From assembly GCF_018446385.1 (NCBI RefSeq), contig NC_055986.1:82545659-82609658 (forward strand): a stretch of DNA of 64,000 nucleotides. The letters run 5' to 3'. The position numbers and the translations under genes are program-made. Below the pieces are notes generated by a model. The model was not told the origin of the DNA. It did no database searches and saw only the letters and a program-made list of their open reading frames with translations. The DNA is from Zingiber officinale. Taxonomy: Eukaryota; Streptophyta; Magnoliopsida; Zingiberales; Zingiberaceae. Shown one piece after another: positions 13,873-24,992 of this stretch. How positions within the stretch are numbered: the stretch's first letter is position 1; every line of letters begins with the position of its first letter.

Positions 13873-15485
13873 CTACTCATAAATATGATCTTGTATACAT
13901 TCTGCCAACTCCGATCGCATCTCATCAATTTCTTCTCGAGAATACTCTGCTTGTGTGAACTGTGAACATTAATGAGGGAAAAAAATCAACATTGACTTTG
14001 CATATTTTAAATAGTTTATTTCAAATAATTTGAGACATAAGCAAGTAAACATTACTATAGATGGTAGTGAATCTCTTTCGATAATTTCAACTTCTTCAAC
14101 AATTTGTCTCATAAATCGCATCACATAGTAACCACATTGTTTGGCATCTTGTTGTCGAGGAGCCTATGGAAATTAGAGACATATTATTAATGATAAACAT
14201 ACACATTAAAATATATGTTATATGTAATTACACATACCTTTACTATTACCCACATAGCCTTTTTTCTACCTTTCCTTCCCTTGTTTAAATTAAACAATCT
14301 TAAGGCCCTTCATACGTTAATGATTTTTTTATATATGAGTTTTGTATTAACATAAATGCTTAATAAAAAAGAAATATGAACTCACATTTCCACTATATAT
14401 TTCCAATCCTCATCATGAATGCGGTGCCTTAGAGAATCCAACAAATAAATAACTTCATTGTAAGGGTCAATAACAGTGAGAATCCAATGGAAACTATGCA
14501 ACAAACACATAATTAGTGCATATAATTCAATAAATTATCAAAAGACAACAATTGAAAGTGATGTTTTAATTCTTACTTACCCGATATTACATGGCACCAA
14601 AACAAGTTGATCTACAGATGCACCACTTAGCCTGCCTGCCAAATGACTTGCCCTTTGGTTTAGCCTTTCAAACTTACCTTTTTTGTCATGTGCACTGGTT
14701 GCCATATATGGGATTTTATGTGGATTCACAAATCTGAATTTTTCTTTCTTGTTATCTTTCAGCAGTTTTTTATAAAGATACCTACCATTGTAAACATAAT
14801 AAAAGGAAGAGGTAGATTGAAAAATGAAAGTTATTCACAAAATGGATGATTACACAATTGCAAAATCTAAACACTTACCATATGTAGGCAATTACACAAT
14901 TGCCTGAAAGGGGCTCCAAATGATACAAAGGAATGATGTCCTCAAGGTGTAGAACAAGTTCATAATCATCATCAAACACGTCATAATCAAAACTCACTGA
15001 TATATATCTGCCATCATCTAAAGCACGCTTACTATAACAATATAACATATGTAATGCTCTTGGGGCACTTGTTGACAAAGTATGTTTCTTTTTTGGTTGT
15101 TCAAGCTTCTTCCTTCGAGGCTTCTAATAATTTCAAATCATGACAGTTAGATAGGATGATTAATAAAACAAGTGACAATTTAATTTGAAATAAAATCTAA
15201 CAAATACCTCATCTTGGTTCACTATCAAGTGTTTTGGCCAAGCCACATGGGTTCCTACAGCATCACCAATTACTTCAAATTCACTTGGAATTGGATATGG
15301 CAAAGGTGCTGATTTTTCTACTGCTTCATCAATGGAGACTCGCATGCAATTATTTGGAAATGGAACACCATGAAGCATTTTATTAGATTCATTGCCACAA
15401 ACAATTGTACCATGTGCAACAATATTTATTATATGATTAGCATGAGAATGAAGTTTGACTTCTTGGATGCAATTATTATATGATT
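13873..15485 (-). CDS. Ulp1/SENP-like cysteine protease (C48 family) carried by the CACTA element
   Basis: Seven exons can be traced on the minus strand: about 15485-15208, 15123-14879, 14781-14581, 14493-14386, 14307-14238, 14163-14056 and 13959-13873 (stop TAG at 13873-13875). Every intron is GT-AG and every junction keeps the frame, giving about 360 residues. The first exon has the domain found in plant En/Spm-associated proteins (PLPYPIPSEF, GTHVAWPKHLI). A basic KPRRKK stretch follows, then the peptidase domain: His in GFHW, Asp in YLLDS, and Cys in QDAKQCGYYVMRF. This triad is complete. Ulp1-type proteases cleave SUMO-like modifiers, and copies inside plant CACTA and Mutator elements are known with unproven roles. 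The 5' end is uncertain: a stop lies just upstream of exon 1 where a TATATGATTAGCATG phrase is duplicated, so an N-terminal part is probably missing. Confidence 0.85.
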
Positions 15486-16593
15486 AGCATGGGTTAGAAG
15501 ATGGATTTAATCCAAATATAGTATACAACAGAATATCATGGAACATGAAATTGGAAGGCCTATAGCTTTAACAACAATAAAGAAGCCCAAAAGTTTTATA
15601 ATGGGAAGCAGTGAGAGGATGGGCTCACAAGTTTGCTGTTCCTGAGTATCTAGTAATTTAAGTTCCAAAGTCATAAACATATATTAGCCAAATATCTTGA
15701 CCACAAAATTTAGTAGTAACTTTAATGTGGGTGATCTCTCCAACTTATTAACCAAGGATTACTCCTACATTTGTCAATGGAACTAGAAGGTGTACTTGCA
15801 TATCCTGATGTGCACTTGGCATGCAATCATCTTAATATATTCTATCCAATTAATGTTAACCCGTCCATGAATTCACTATACTATGCACACTACATCACTT
15901 CATACAAGAAAAGGAAATCATCATATGAAAACAACTAAGCACTTATATGGAGTGTTCCTTTCACCCAACTAATCATCAGTTATCACCGCTCTCCATGTGC
16001 ATAGATATGGAACCAAAGAGAAGTCATTTCACCTTGTGAAAATAAGGTAAAATTTCAATCCATTTAATTGTTGGGAAAGTGTAATGCTCAGGTCACGGAA
16101 AAATTCCATGCATAACATCTGATACTCTCATATGAACTTCTAGAGCCTCTGTTTATGACCAGTAAGAGGCATCACATGGTTCATATCTTGTTAGTTCAAA
16201 CATAAATATCATTTGCAAAATACAATTTTTTTTATGAAACATAACAAGAAATCAGCAGAACGAAATAATGAACAACCCAAACAAACTGCAGTTTCATGCT
16301 TACAGGTGCATAAGTATTACGCGGATACCACACTTGCACATGAAAATTGTCATGGATACAGAGAAAACTAAAACCCAGAACTATGACCTAAATCCCAAAT
16401 AAAATAATAAAATCACGAAAACTGGAAGCCTCCTCCAAATAAAATTTCGTGATGCGGCAATCCCTCGGACACAAGAAACCCAAAATCCAGCCAAAAAAGC
16501 TCGAAAAAGTGTTCCCTTTGACCAGGAACAGCGCGAAGGGGAGTGGAGAAAAGCGAAGACGCGAGGAATTGGACATAAAACAAACTATACCGT
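15486..16593. other. CACTA interior between the DCP5 fragment and the protease gene
   Basis: A/T-rich and without a supported coding region. The segment at 16390-16593, read on the minus strand, begins GTATAG right after the DCP5-like exon and is best read as the start of the captured DCP5 intron 1. Short open frames there (16388-16600) are intronic chance frames. The rest would be leader or intron sequence of the minus-strand transcript, by position only. Confidence 0.5.
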
Positions 16594-16715
16594 TGCACAA
16601 GCCTATGCTGGATTCCTCGGTGTTGATGCTGTAGATGATGCCCTAGTATCTGATCTCGCTCTTGGAGGTCAAGCTTATGAGGCTCCTGATGTAGGAGTCC
16701 GCCGACGCCCCGGAT
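16594..16715 (-). pseudogene. DCP5: Captured first-exon fragment of the decapping gene DCP5 (LSM14/SCD6 family)
   Basis: Minus-strand translation from about 16710 gives ADSYIRSLISLTSKSEIRY, a stop, then GIIYSINTEESSIGL. This is the N-terminal LSM14 domain of plant DCP5, a P-body protein that promotes mRNA decapping. Differences from the family are a Gly to Arg change after ADSYI and a nonsense codon (TAG where Glu is expected after IRY). The exon stops at a GT, where the DCP5 exon 1/intron boundary is expected. The rest of the gene is absent. It lies upstream of the protease gene on the same strand, so the captured 5' region could supply a promoter. That is inference. Confidence 0.85.
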
Positions 16716-16784
16716 CTGGAGGCCGGAGAGGAGTTTGCTGGAGAGGAGTTTGCCGGAGAGGAGTACTTGGGAGAAGGCAGCGCG

Positions 16785-16868
16785 AGATGAGGGTTCGGGA
16801 CTTGGGAGATGAGGGTTCGGGACTTGGGAGATGAGGGTTCGGGACTTGGGAGAAGGGTTCGGGACTTG
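16785..16868. repeat. 22-bp tandem repeat in the captured DCP5 leader
   Basis: The unit GATGAGGGTTCGGGACTTGG plus GA is repeated at 16786, 16808 and 16830, with a degenerate fourth copy. It is GC-rich compared with the rest of the transposon and lies upstream (minus sense) of the DCP5 exon, so it is probably 5' untranslated or promoter DNA of the source gene that came along with the capture. Confidence 0.7.
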
Positions 16869-16989
16869 AAAATGATCGGAAGATAGAAGTTGGGAGAAGG
16901 GTTTGGGTTTTCTACTCCTTACTTAGATCCAACGGTTTGTATTAATCAGGATTTAGATCCAATGGTTTGTATTAATCAAGGTTTAGATG

Positions 16990-17225
16990 AGATTTTAAAC
17001 ATAGACAACACTTTTAAAAAGCGTTGTCGTAGACACTAAAAATCAGTCTAATAGACAACGCTTTTTAGAAAGCGTTGTCTTTGACCCGTAAAAATCACTA
17101 ATAGACAACGGTTTTTAGAAAAGCGTTGTCTATTAATAAGAAAATAATGAAATAGACAACGCTTTTCACTAAAAGCGTTGTTAAAAAAAAATAGACAACG
17201 TTTTTTATAAAAAGCGTTGTCGTTT
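16990..17225. repeat. CACTA subterminal repeats, right end
   Basis: Five or six copies of AGACAACGCTTTTTA-type units end in GCGTTGTC, separated by short unique linkers. The stem arms carry A-rich variants (TTTTTAGAAAAGCG) not seen at the left end, so the two ends have diverged while keeping the ACAACG/CGTTGT core. Confidence 0.8.
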
Positions 17226-17257
17226 AAGTGTTGTAGAATCCCAATTTTCTTGTAGTG

Positions 17258-18740
17258 GACGCTCTTTCCGGTCCAGAATTCGTACCGGAATCTCCTCATA
17301 TGTAATGTCAGGCTGAACTGGAACTGGAATATCTGCCAACACATGCGTCGGGTCGGGCACGTATCTCCGTAACATAGATACATGGAATACATCGTGGACG
17401 CCTGCCAGGGACGGTGGTAGTGCTAACCGGTAAGCTACCGCTCCGATCCTCTCCAAGATCTTGAAAGGGCCAATATACCGCGGAGCTACCTTACCTCTGA
17501 GGCCAAATCTCTTCACCCCTTTCATGGGTGAAACTCGCAGAAATACATGGTCGCCAACAGAGAACTCTAGTGGTCTGCGTCTCCGGTCAGCATAACTCTT
17601 CTGACGGTCCTGCGCCTCTGACATCCTCCGTCTGATAGTACGGGCCAACTCTGCATCCTGCTGAACTCTATGAGGTCCCAACAACTGGCCTCACGGATTC
17701 TCGTCCTGATCGACGACTAAGCAACCACGGTAACCAGAGTACCCTGCTCTGTCTGTCCTTACCCCTCTAGGCCTAACTCGGAAAAATCTTGAATCAAGTC
17801 TATGACCACAACTCGGTGGCAAGCTAAAGTCCCTCCAGACTTCCTGCTAAGCGCATCGTCAACCACATTAGCTTTCCCCCGGTGGTAGCTAATGGTACAA
17901 TCATAGTCCTTCAGGAACTCCATCCATCTCCTCTGTCGGAGATTAAGCTCCTTCTGAGTGAACAGATATTTGAGACTCTTATTGTCAATGAGAATCTCAA
18001 ATGTAATGTCGTACAGATAATGCCGTCAAATCATTAAGGTAAAAATAATGATGATCAACGACAAGTCATGTGCTGGGTAGTTCTTCTCATGCTCCTTCAG
18101 CTGACGAGAAGCATAAAAGACTACTCTGTCGTGCTGCATCAGAACAGCGCCCAACCCTGTAGAGATGCATCGGTATAGAGCACGAATCCGTCCTCTTTAT
18201 AAGGTAAAACCAAAATCTAAGCCGACACTAGTTTCCGCTTCAGCTCCTAGAAGCTGATCTTGAAATCCTCAGTCTAAGAAAACTTCACGCCTTCCATGGT
18301 CAGGCGTGTAAGTAGCATGACAATCCATGAGAAACCCTCAACGTATCTCCGGAAATATCGAGCCAAACAAAGGAAGTTGCGAGCCTTCTCTATAGACTCT
18401 GTCTACTCCCAACGGTAACAACCTCGATCCCCTGTGAAACCATGGTATACTCCTATTGGTGACCGTGTGTCCCAAAAATCTCACAGAAGAACAAACCCAA
18501 AACTCACACAGAACTTCACATATAGATGTTCCCATCGAAACATCTCTAGACTATGCAAAGATGATGTGCGTGACTCACCGCGGACCCGATATAGATCACA
18601 ACATCGTCAACAAAGACAATGGAAACTGATCCAAACATCCTCGACATACCAGGATCATCAAGTCCCTGAGAACATCTAAGGCACTGTAAGCCTATATGGC
18701 AAAAACAAAGACACATAATGTTCGTATCACAGACATTCCT
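17258..18740 (-). pseudogene. Gypsy pol remainder: RT fragment, RNase H, integrase C-terminus
   Basis: Read from high to low coordinates. A reverse-transcriptase catalytic box FVDD lies near 18600-18614. RNase H phrases such as [19 protein letters not shown] lie near 17860-17900. Then comes the integrase C-terminal domain (17258-17684), with ADRRRRPLEFSVGDHVFLRV and the phrase VFHVSMLRRYVPDP. The zinc-binding and DDE core of integrase that should lie between RNase H and the C-terminus is missing near 17690-17710, and RT before the FVDD box is degraded by stops and shifts. The gene is dead as it stands. Confidence 0.85.
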
Positions 18741-21700
18741 ATCCATAAGATCTCAGATAATAAATCGAAAATCTGATCATCAACAACATAAATCACCAAG
18801 AATAAATCCTCCAGTGTGAGAGCAACGCTCCATCACAGGAAATACCACATATGTGGGAGCAACTCTCTACCACAAGAAATCCTTAATATGTGGGAGCAAC
18901 ACTCCACCACAAATAATCTGGAATATGTATCTGCAATAAATATAGGAGCAATGCTCCGCTACCATCAATCCGTAATATGTGGGAGCAACTCCCCACCACA
19001 AAACAATATATAAATGCTCCAAAGCACCTAACTATCCAGCTAAAGACTGCACGAGATCTCTCTACCACCAATCACTGTGGTTAGCCTAGGGTATAACAAC
19101 CTAGTAAGCTAATCAAATCCATCATCAACTCTATCAGCATCCCAGTGGGTCATCCACTGATAGGAGAATTAGTTGACGGGTTAATCCAACAAATGACATA
19201 ATGCAGACAGCATCTCCCCTGTATGGCGGACAATCTGAAACTTTTCTACATCCTCATTCAACATAAGTAGAATCATCATGCTGCTACCAATAATACACCT
19301 GGCACACGTGCTCACACAACATAAGTATGGTCGACATAATCCTCCAATTAGTACACACCAAACACACATAACTCAGGTATATTCAGTTTGATACTTCCAA
19401 CAATACATAACGAACACGTGTGCAAAATCAAAGTAGATAAAATCAACAATACACTTCAAACAACACTCACATGACATATATACACCTATGCCAAGAGAAT
19501 AACCAACATATACTTCCAATAAAGCATACTAAACCCAGGTGCACTCACAAATCCAACATAATAAAAAAAAAAAATACCTCAAATACCACACCAAACACAT
19601 ATGTACATCTCACGACTCAGATTAAATCGACAAGATACCTCCATCAAAACACCACAGATGTACTTATACCATAACTCGGATTTAATCGTCAAGATATCTT
19701 CAATAATATATTCAGATACATACATCGAACTACATAACCATGATCCACAAGGAACCTACAAACCATATCAGAACATGGATACATATACTACTCGCAAATG
19801 GGCAGTCTACCATAGGACTCCTACAACACATAACAATCATAATATACATGCAACATAGACATGCAAAATCAGCATACCAGCTCAATCAAAGAGACCAACC
19901 TTATGCTACCAACACTCATGGTTTACGGGTATATCTAAACAAAATTCATGCATATGTATCAAGCATGAATACATCAATCAAAAGCAACCCAAAATAAAGC
20001 AGCCTAATCATCCAGTAACAACCCTGCTCTAGGTTCAAAGGAACTAATATCGGACAAGAAAGATATACACACCATGGTATAACATTGCAAGTCAATGTCG
20101 TACACTACCAAGACTATATCTAATGGGGAAAATTTTATCATATTAAATCCAAATGTACTCTCCCAGTATACACTAGTAACGATTGTATCCCATAAGTGTT
20201 AAGCAATTAGCTCTACACTTCCTTACATCAGCGGGGTCACATATCCCAATGCACTTTCTGAGTCATCCAACCGGGTATATACAGTCCATGGTCAAAGTCT
20301 TCATGGAATAGGATACATCGATCCTCTATAAACTATCCAAGCCGACAATGGTATATGGCTAAATCAGTCCTTTCCACGTCAGTACAAAACATGTACTCAA
20401 ATGTACTCTAGACACATAACTAAGCACAAATAACCTAAAGGTTCGAACCTCTAAAAATAGAGTATGGAAATCCTCTAATGATCAACCAACAAAACTAAAT
20501 CATTCATCTACTAACTAATCAAGAATACCTTAATCCTCTACAAGAAACTAAGGTATATCAAACCACGACTACCCAACTCGACAAACGTAAATCAGTCTTC
20601 TACTGACCGATCTAATAAGAGTAAATCAATATTTACTAATAAAAATTAACTAAGATAAAATGGTATACTACATTGTTAAATAACTAAATCAGTTCATGGG
20701 TCAATTCAACACTAATTACATCAACTCAAACTAGAGAATGTCAACCCACATAATACCATATGTATAAATGTGTACGACCCAAAATAAAAAGTCAGAATTC
20801 AAGATCATCAAGACACCCTCATTTTTTTCCCAAAAATATCAGCCCACATAATATCAGATGAATAAGTCTCTACTCCCCATGAGGGCAAATTAGCATTCAA
20901 AACATCAAATCATTATTTATCCACATAGTCCAATATCAGAGGAAGCAAATATCAATCAATTTTTTTTTATCATCTTGTTAACTAATCACAACTAACCAGA
21001 TTTATTAAAATCCCATAAGCATACTCAACCGTAAACTCTCTAGCACCCAATTTATAATCTGATCACCAACTATAATCAGTAAACCTATGAACATCATACA
21101 TGACACTCACTATGTCACCATCAACGACAACCCAAATACTAGATCATCAAAATAGTTATCCACTAATAGATCATCAAAATAAATATCTAGTAATAGATCA
21201 TCAGACAACCACATAACATTTACTCTCATAAATCATTAGAAATCAACATATCACAATATCTGATCTCATAATATCCCTCAACCTCAAACCATTCTCAACA
21301 ATGATCAAATATGATAACTCCCCAATGACCAATTTTTATCATATCGGGTACCCTAATATCCAAAAGATATGAGTATAAAAACTCTACTGGCTAAATCAAC
21401 AGGAATATATAGGTATCATCCATTACCCGGCTAATAATAGCAGAGGCTAGTATGTGCCTCCATCTCCTACTAGTAGTAACAGAATCTAAAACTACTGATG
21501 GTATGATATGAAAAATCACCAGAGACTATAATCCTTGATCTCTATTAAGGTCAACCATGCTCAATGGCTAACCCATCACATGTACTATGTGCTACAACAA
21601 CCAAACAGGTACTACATAAAGAATGCTAATACCTATCATAAACTATAAAATTAAACATCATACCTATATGCCATCTGGAGATGTTCCATCGCTGTCCAAT

Positions 21701-21880
21701 CCCCAACTTCTGACCTCAAAATTCTGAACATGAAAATCACCATAAATCCATATAAATCCGAAACGAAAGTCCAAAATATATACATAATGGAAAATCCGTG
21801 CAATCCAAATAACTACCCAGTTTGCTTCGCAAACTTGGGCTAATCCAAAAATCCAGAATACCAAAAGCAGGTATCATAAC
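18741..21880. other. Degraded internal region of the chromovirus-type element
   Basis: This is where gag, protease and the N-terminal half of RT should lie, but no frame or domain survives. A tandem array at 18815-19060 has units of about 50 bp with the phrase GGGAGCAACTCTCCACCAC. At 19210-19255 a 45-bp stretch matches the LTR text near 8085-8130 (GGCGGACAATCTGAAACTTT), so a piece of LTR has been copied into the interior. The rest is A/T-rich and featureless. Confidence 0.55.
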
Positions 21881-21883
21881 CCA

Positions 21884-22050
21884 CTCTGATACCAATAAAT
21901 TGGTATCAGCCAAATCTCGAAAATCCGTAACACGAAAATCAAACAAGTATCGCCAAACTTTGACGCTCTGATACCAATAAATTGGTATCAGGTTATCCCC
22001 AATATCCAAAATACAAAACAAACGATCGTAAAACTTAAGCTCTGATACCA
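21884..22050 (-). repeat. Three copies of the tRNA-Met primer-binding site
   Basis: On the minus strand TGGTATCAGAGC, complementary to the 3' end of plant initiator Met tRNA, lies at 22039-22050, directly inside the 5' LTR. Further copies lie at 21964-21975 and (as TGGTATCAGAGT) 21883-21894. The two inner copies are each part of an inverted repeat CTCTGATACCAATAAATTGGTATCAG. The repeat spacing is about 75-80 bp, so a short leader segment has been duplicated twice. Only the LTR-proximal copy is placed normally for priming. Confidence 0.85.
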
Positions 22051-22056
22051 CTAAAT

Positions 22057-24992
22057 TGTCACGCCCCGGAGGAGTCCCTGTCCGAGAAAATTTTGACAGC
22101 ATCTCCCCTGCACGGCGGACAATCTGAAACTTTTCTACATCCTCATATACCTCAGCCACATGTGACTGGAATAATAACATGTAAATAAACCATCACCACG
22201 CAGTTTATATAAATATAAGCAAATCAAAGCAGTAATACCATGACTCAAAATCAACCCTACTCAACTACACTCGTAAAGCTCAAATCCGATGAACTCACCT
22301 CTTCTGCCGTCCAGGCAGGCATGTAGTAGAATAAATCCAAATCATACCAAAAATCCATCAAACGATATGAACCCATACAATATCCATAAGTAAAACAATA
22401 CAAGACTAAAAACAAAGTCTGATAGAGAAACTAAGATAAATAACAACTCAAGACCAGCAGAGGACTAGCACTACGTGCAGATGGGGACTAGCGACTAGAA
22501 CTGCTCCGGACAGCCTCAACCTGAAAATATCAACAATGGAGGCGGGGTGAGTCTAACACTCAGCAGGTATAACTGATATGCAAAGTAAGGAAATAACACC
22601 TAACACTAATCATGCATACAGTCTCCTAATGTAATAAAGGTGAATACAAACTGAAGTAAACAGGAGAGAAACTGTACTAACCAGGACCTGGGTATAAGGA
22701 CAAACAGTCCGAAAGGTATAGAAGACCTGTATGCATGTCAAACATAGGTATCCAAACAATATGCAGCATATAAATGCAGCAAACACAAACACAAGCAATA
22801 AATGCATCATGCATATGAAGCCCATGTCATGGTCACCCCTGACGCCAGTCAGCCAACTCACAACCAAAAGTGGGACCGAGTGGGTAGGGCTGTGACAACC
22901 GTGCACTCTGCATCACTACCCCTGATGAGTGACCGAGTGGACGGGATGCTATCGGAGTACACACATACTCCTACCCCAAATCATAAATGGGGGAGCGCAA
23001 TGCTCTCATCTCCCGGTACACTATGACGGGGAGGGATCTCTAACGTGCTACACGCTGCGTCACACTACCCCTGAGCGGATCAACGGAGCACCGAAAGAGC
23101 AAACTGACGTGCTATCACGCTGCGTCACGCTACCCACGAGCGTCAACAACGGAGCACCGAACAGTGATGAAACTGGCGATGTGCTCGATAATAATGGAGC
23201 AATCTATCACACAACATGCAATCATGCGAATGATGCATGACACTAAGCATGATAATATACTAAACCAATCTATGGACATATAATGATGTGCACCATAATG
23301 AACAAATCATATCAAAGTACACTGATCAAATAAGGTATCAAACCTAGTTCCTGAACATGGTGAAACATGGTTATATCACTACCCCTATGAGCATGTGTAA
23401 TCAGGTACATAACAACACAAAATGCAAACCAAACAATCAATCAAGCAGGTAACAGGTAATCGGGTAGTGATTAACTGTAACAAATGAGGAACATAATTAA
23501 CGCAACTTGTTAATTTCATTACTATGCATATCAAAGATAATAAGTCAAAAGTACCCGCCTCCAAATCGAAAAGTCCAAACCGGTAGTCGAGATACTCGTC
23601 TCGCGTCAAAGTCCTGTCATAAATTGTACCATTTAGCTAAGTTTCATTATAACAAAAATAGCTAAACCAAATCCTAATCCGATTTAGAAAGTTATGGTTC
23701 AATTCTATTTGATAATCTTAACCTTCCTTCATAGTTGATATCTTTGAACTAATCAACTAGAGATGTCAACCAACAAATAAATCTTTAACCCATAATCAAG
23801 TAGATTAAGCAAATCTTAAACCATTTCACCTTCCAATGAGGATTTTGCTTCACACAAAAATCAATCCAAACTTAGCCAACTCTAAAACTAGTGCATTCAT
23901 AAACATCTCATATTAGTAAGCATCAATTATCAAACATATGAGAAATTAACAAACCGAATCTCACCAAATCAAATTTGCACATCTCGGTGGATAGTTCCAA
24001 TACAGTTGTGATGAAGTAAAACATCTCTTATCAAATCCGAGAGGAAATTGGACGATCGTCATCCAACACAGTTGCCCTAAACCAACACCACTTTTAGATC
24101 CAGTACCTAAATCCTTTGCTAGGTTTAATTGTTTACCTCTATAGTGGCAGCAGGTAGTAGAGCACCGCCGCGATCAGTGGAGAGGTGTTGCTAGCCGACT
24201 AATTTGCCATAAACAGCTAATCCCTCGCCAGAGCTGAATACCAACTCGAGCTTCCTCTCTAATGCAAATCCGGATGTTGCTGTGATGCGCGAGGAAGAAA
24301 ATCTCATCACCAGGAACTAAGGGATGGGAAGTAGATGGAAGAGAATCAATTGGCAGCCGGTGGTGATTGCGGGCAGATCACTAAGCTCAGCAAGGGTAGA
24401 TCGGCGATGGTGGATCGTCGGCTAGGGCTCTGCTCAGTGAGACCTGTGGGCATAGCGGCGACTTGAGTGCCGGCGAGCAGAAGAGGCCGGCGCTGCTCGG
24501 CGTCGGCGGAAATGCTAGGGCACAGAGAAAGGGGGTCATTGGCGTCGGCGGAGATGCTAGGGCACCGGGGTGTGCGGCAGTGCTCCGTGCGTCGCCGGCG
24601 GCAGTGCTCCGTGCGTCGGCAGTGCTGGCAGTGGAGATGGGCGTCGCGACGAAGGAGGAAGAGGAAAGATCCGGCTCGGGCAGAGGAGAAGAAGAAGAAG
24701 TGGAAGAGATCGCCGGTTAGGGCGGTTAGGGCTCGGAGGAAGAAGGATTAGGGGAAATCGGCGTCGGGGTTGGGGAGGAACTCGGTCACGCGGGGAGGAA
24801 AAGAAAAAAAAAACAAAAAGAAAAGAAAAGGAAATAAGAAAAAGGAAATAAAACTTTTCCTCGTTAAAATATGGTAGCCTAAACAGGTTTTTCCGGGTCC
24901 CATTTTTATCCCCGTTAACTCGTCCAAACGAGCTCTGAAAAATTCCTGAAAAAATCCCTTATTAATATTCGCCTATTTTCCAGTATTTTACA
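22057..24992 (-). repeat. 5' LTR of the chromovirus-type gypsy element (right copy)
   Basis: It begins TGTCACGCC at 22057 next to the primer-binding site and ends TTTTACA at 24992, followed by the target duplication ATATG. Around 23047-23160 it has two units of about 65 bp, each carrying a CTGCGTCAC core and an ACGGAGCACCGA phrase. The left LTR keeps a more degraded version. The LTR pair shows that the element moved by reverse transcription, and differences between the copies accumulated after insertion. Confidence 0.9.

Larger units (their letters stand above)
11186..17257. mobile_element. CACTA (En/Spm-type) DNA transposon carrying a protease gene and a DCP5 fragment
   Basis: Terminal inverted repeats are CACTACAAGAAAA at 11186 and TTTTCTTGTAGTG ending at 17257. 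The 3-bp target duplication GAC is perfect (11183-11185 and 17258-17260). Subterminal DNA on both sides consists of repeated ACAACGCTTT/AAAGCGTTGT motifs, as expected for CACTA transposase binding sites. The cargo is a Ulp1-type protease gene and a captured first exon of DCP5, both on the minus strand. I see no TNPD-type transposase domain, so it is probably non-autonomous. Its 6.07 kb is short for an autonomous plant CACTA. Confidence 0.93.
8035..24992 (-). mobile_element. Chromovirus-type Ty3/gypsy LTR retrotransposon, antisense, defective
   Basis: It is flanked by a perfect 5-bp target duplication ATATG (8030-8034 and 24993-24997). The LTRs of 2920 and 2936 bp lie in the same orientation, starting TGTCACGCCCCGG and ending GTATTTTACA on the plus strand. 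The primer-binding site is at 22039-22050 on the minus strand. The internal region keeps part of reverse transcriptase, RNase H, the C-terminal part of integrase and a chromodomain. The integrase core and most of gag and protease are missing or unrecognisable. A 6072-bp CACTA transposon sits inside pol. Without it the element is 10.9 kb. The chromodomain places it in the plant chromoviruses, and the long LTRs suggest the Tekay/Del lineage by inference. Confidence 0.9.
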
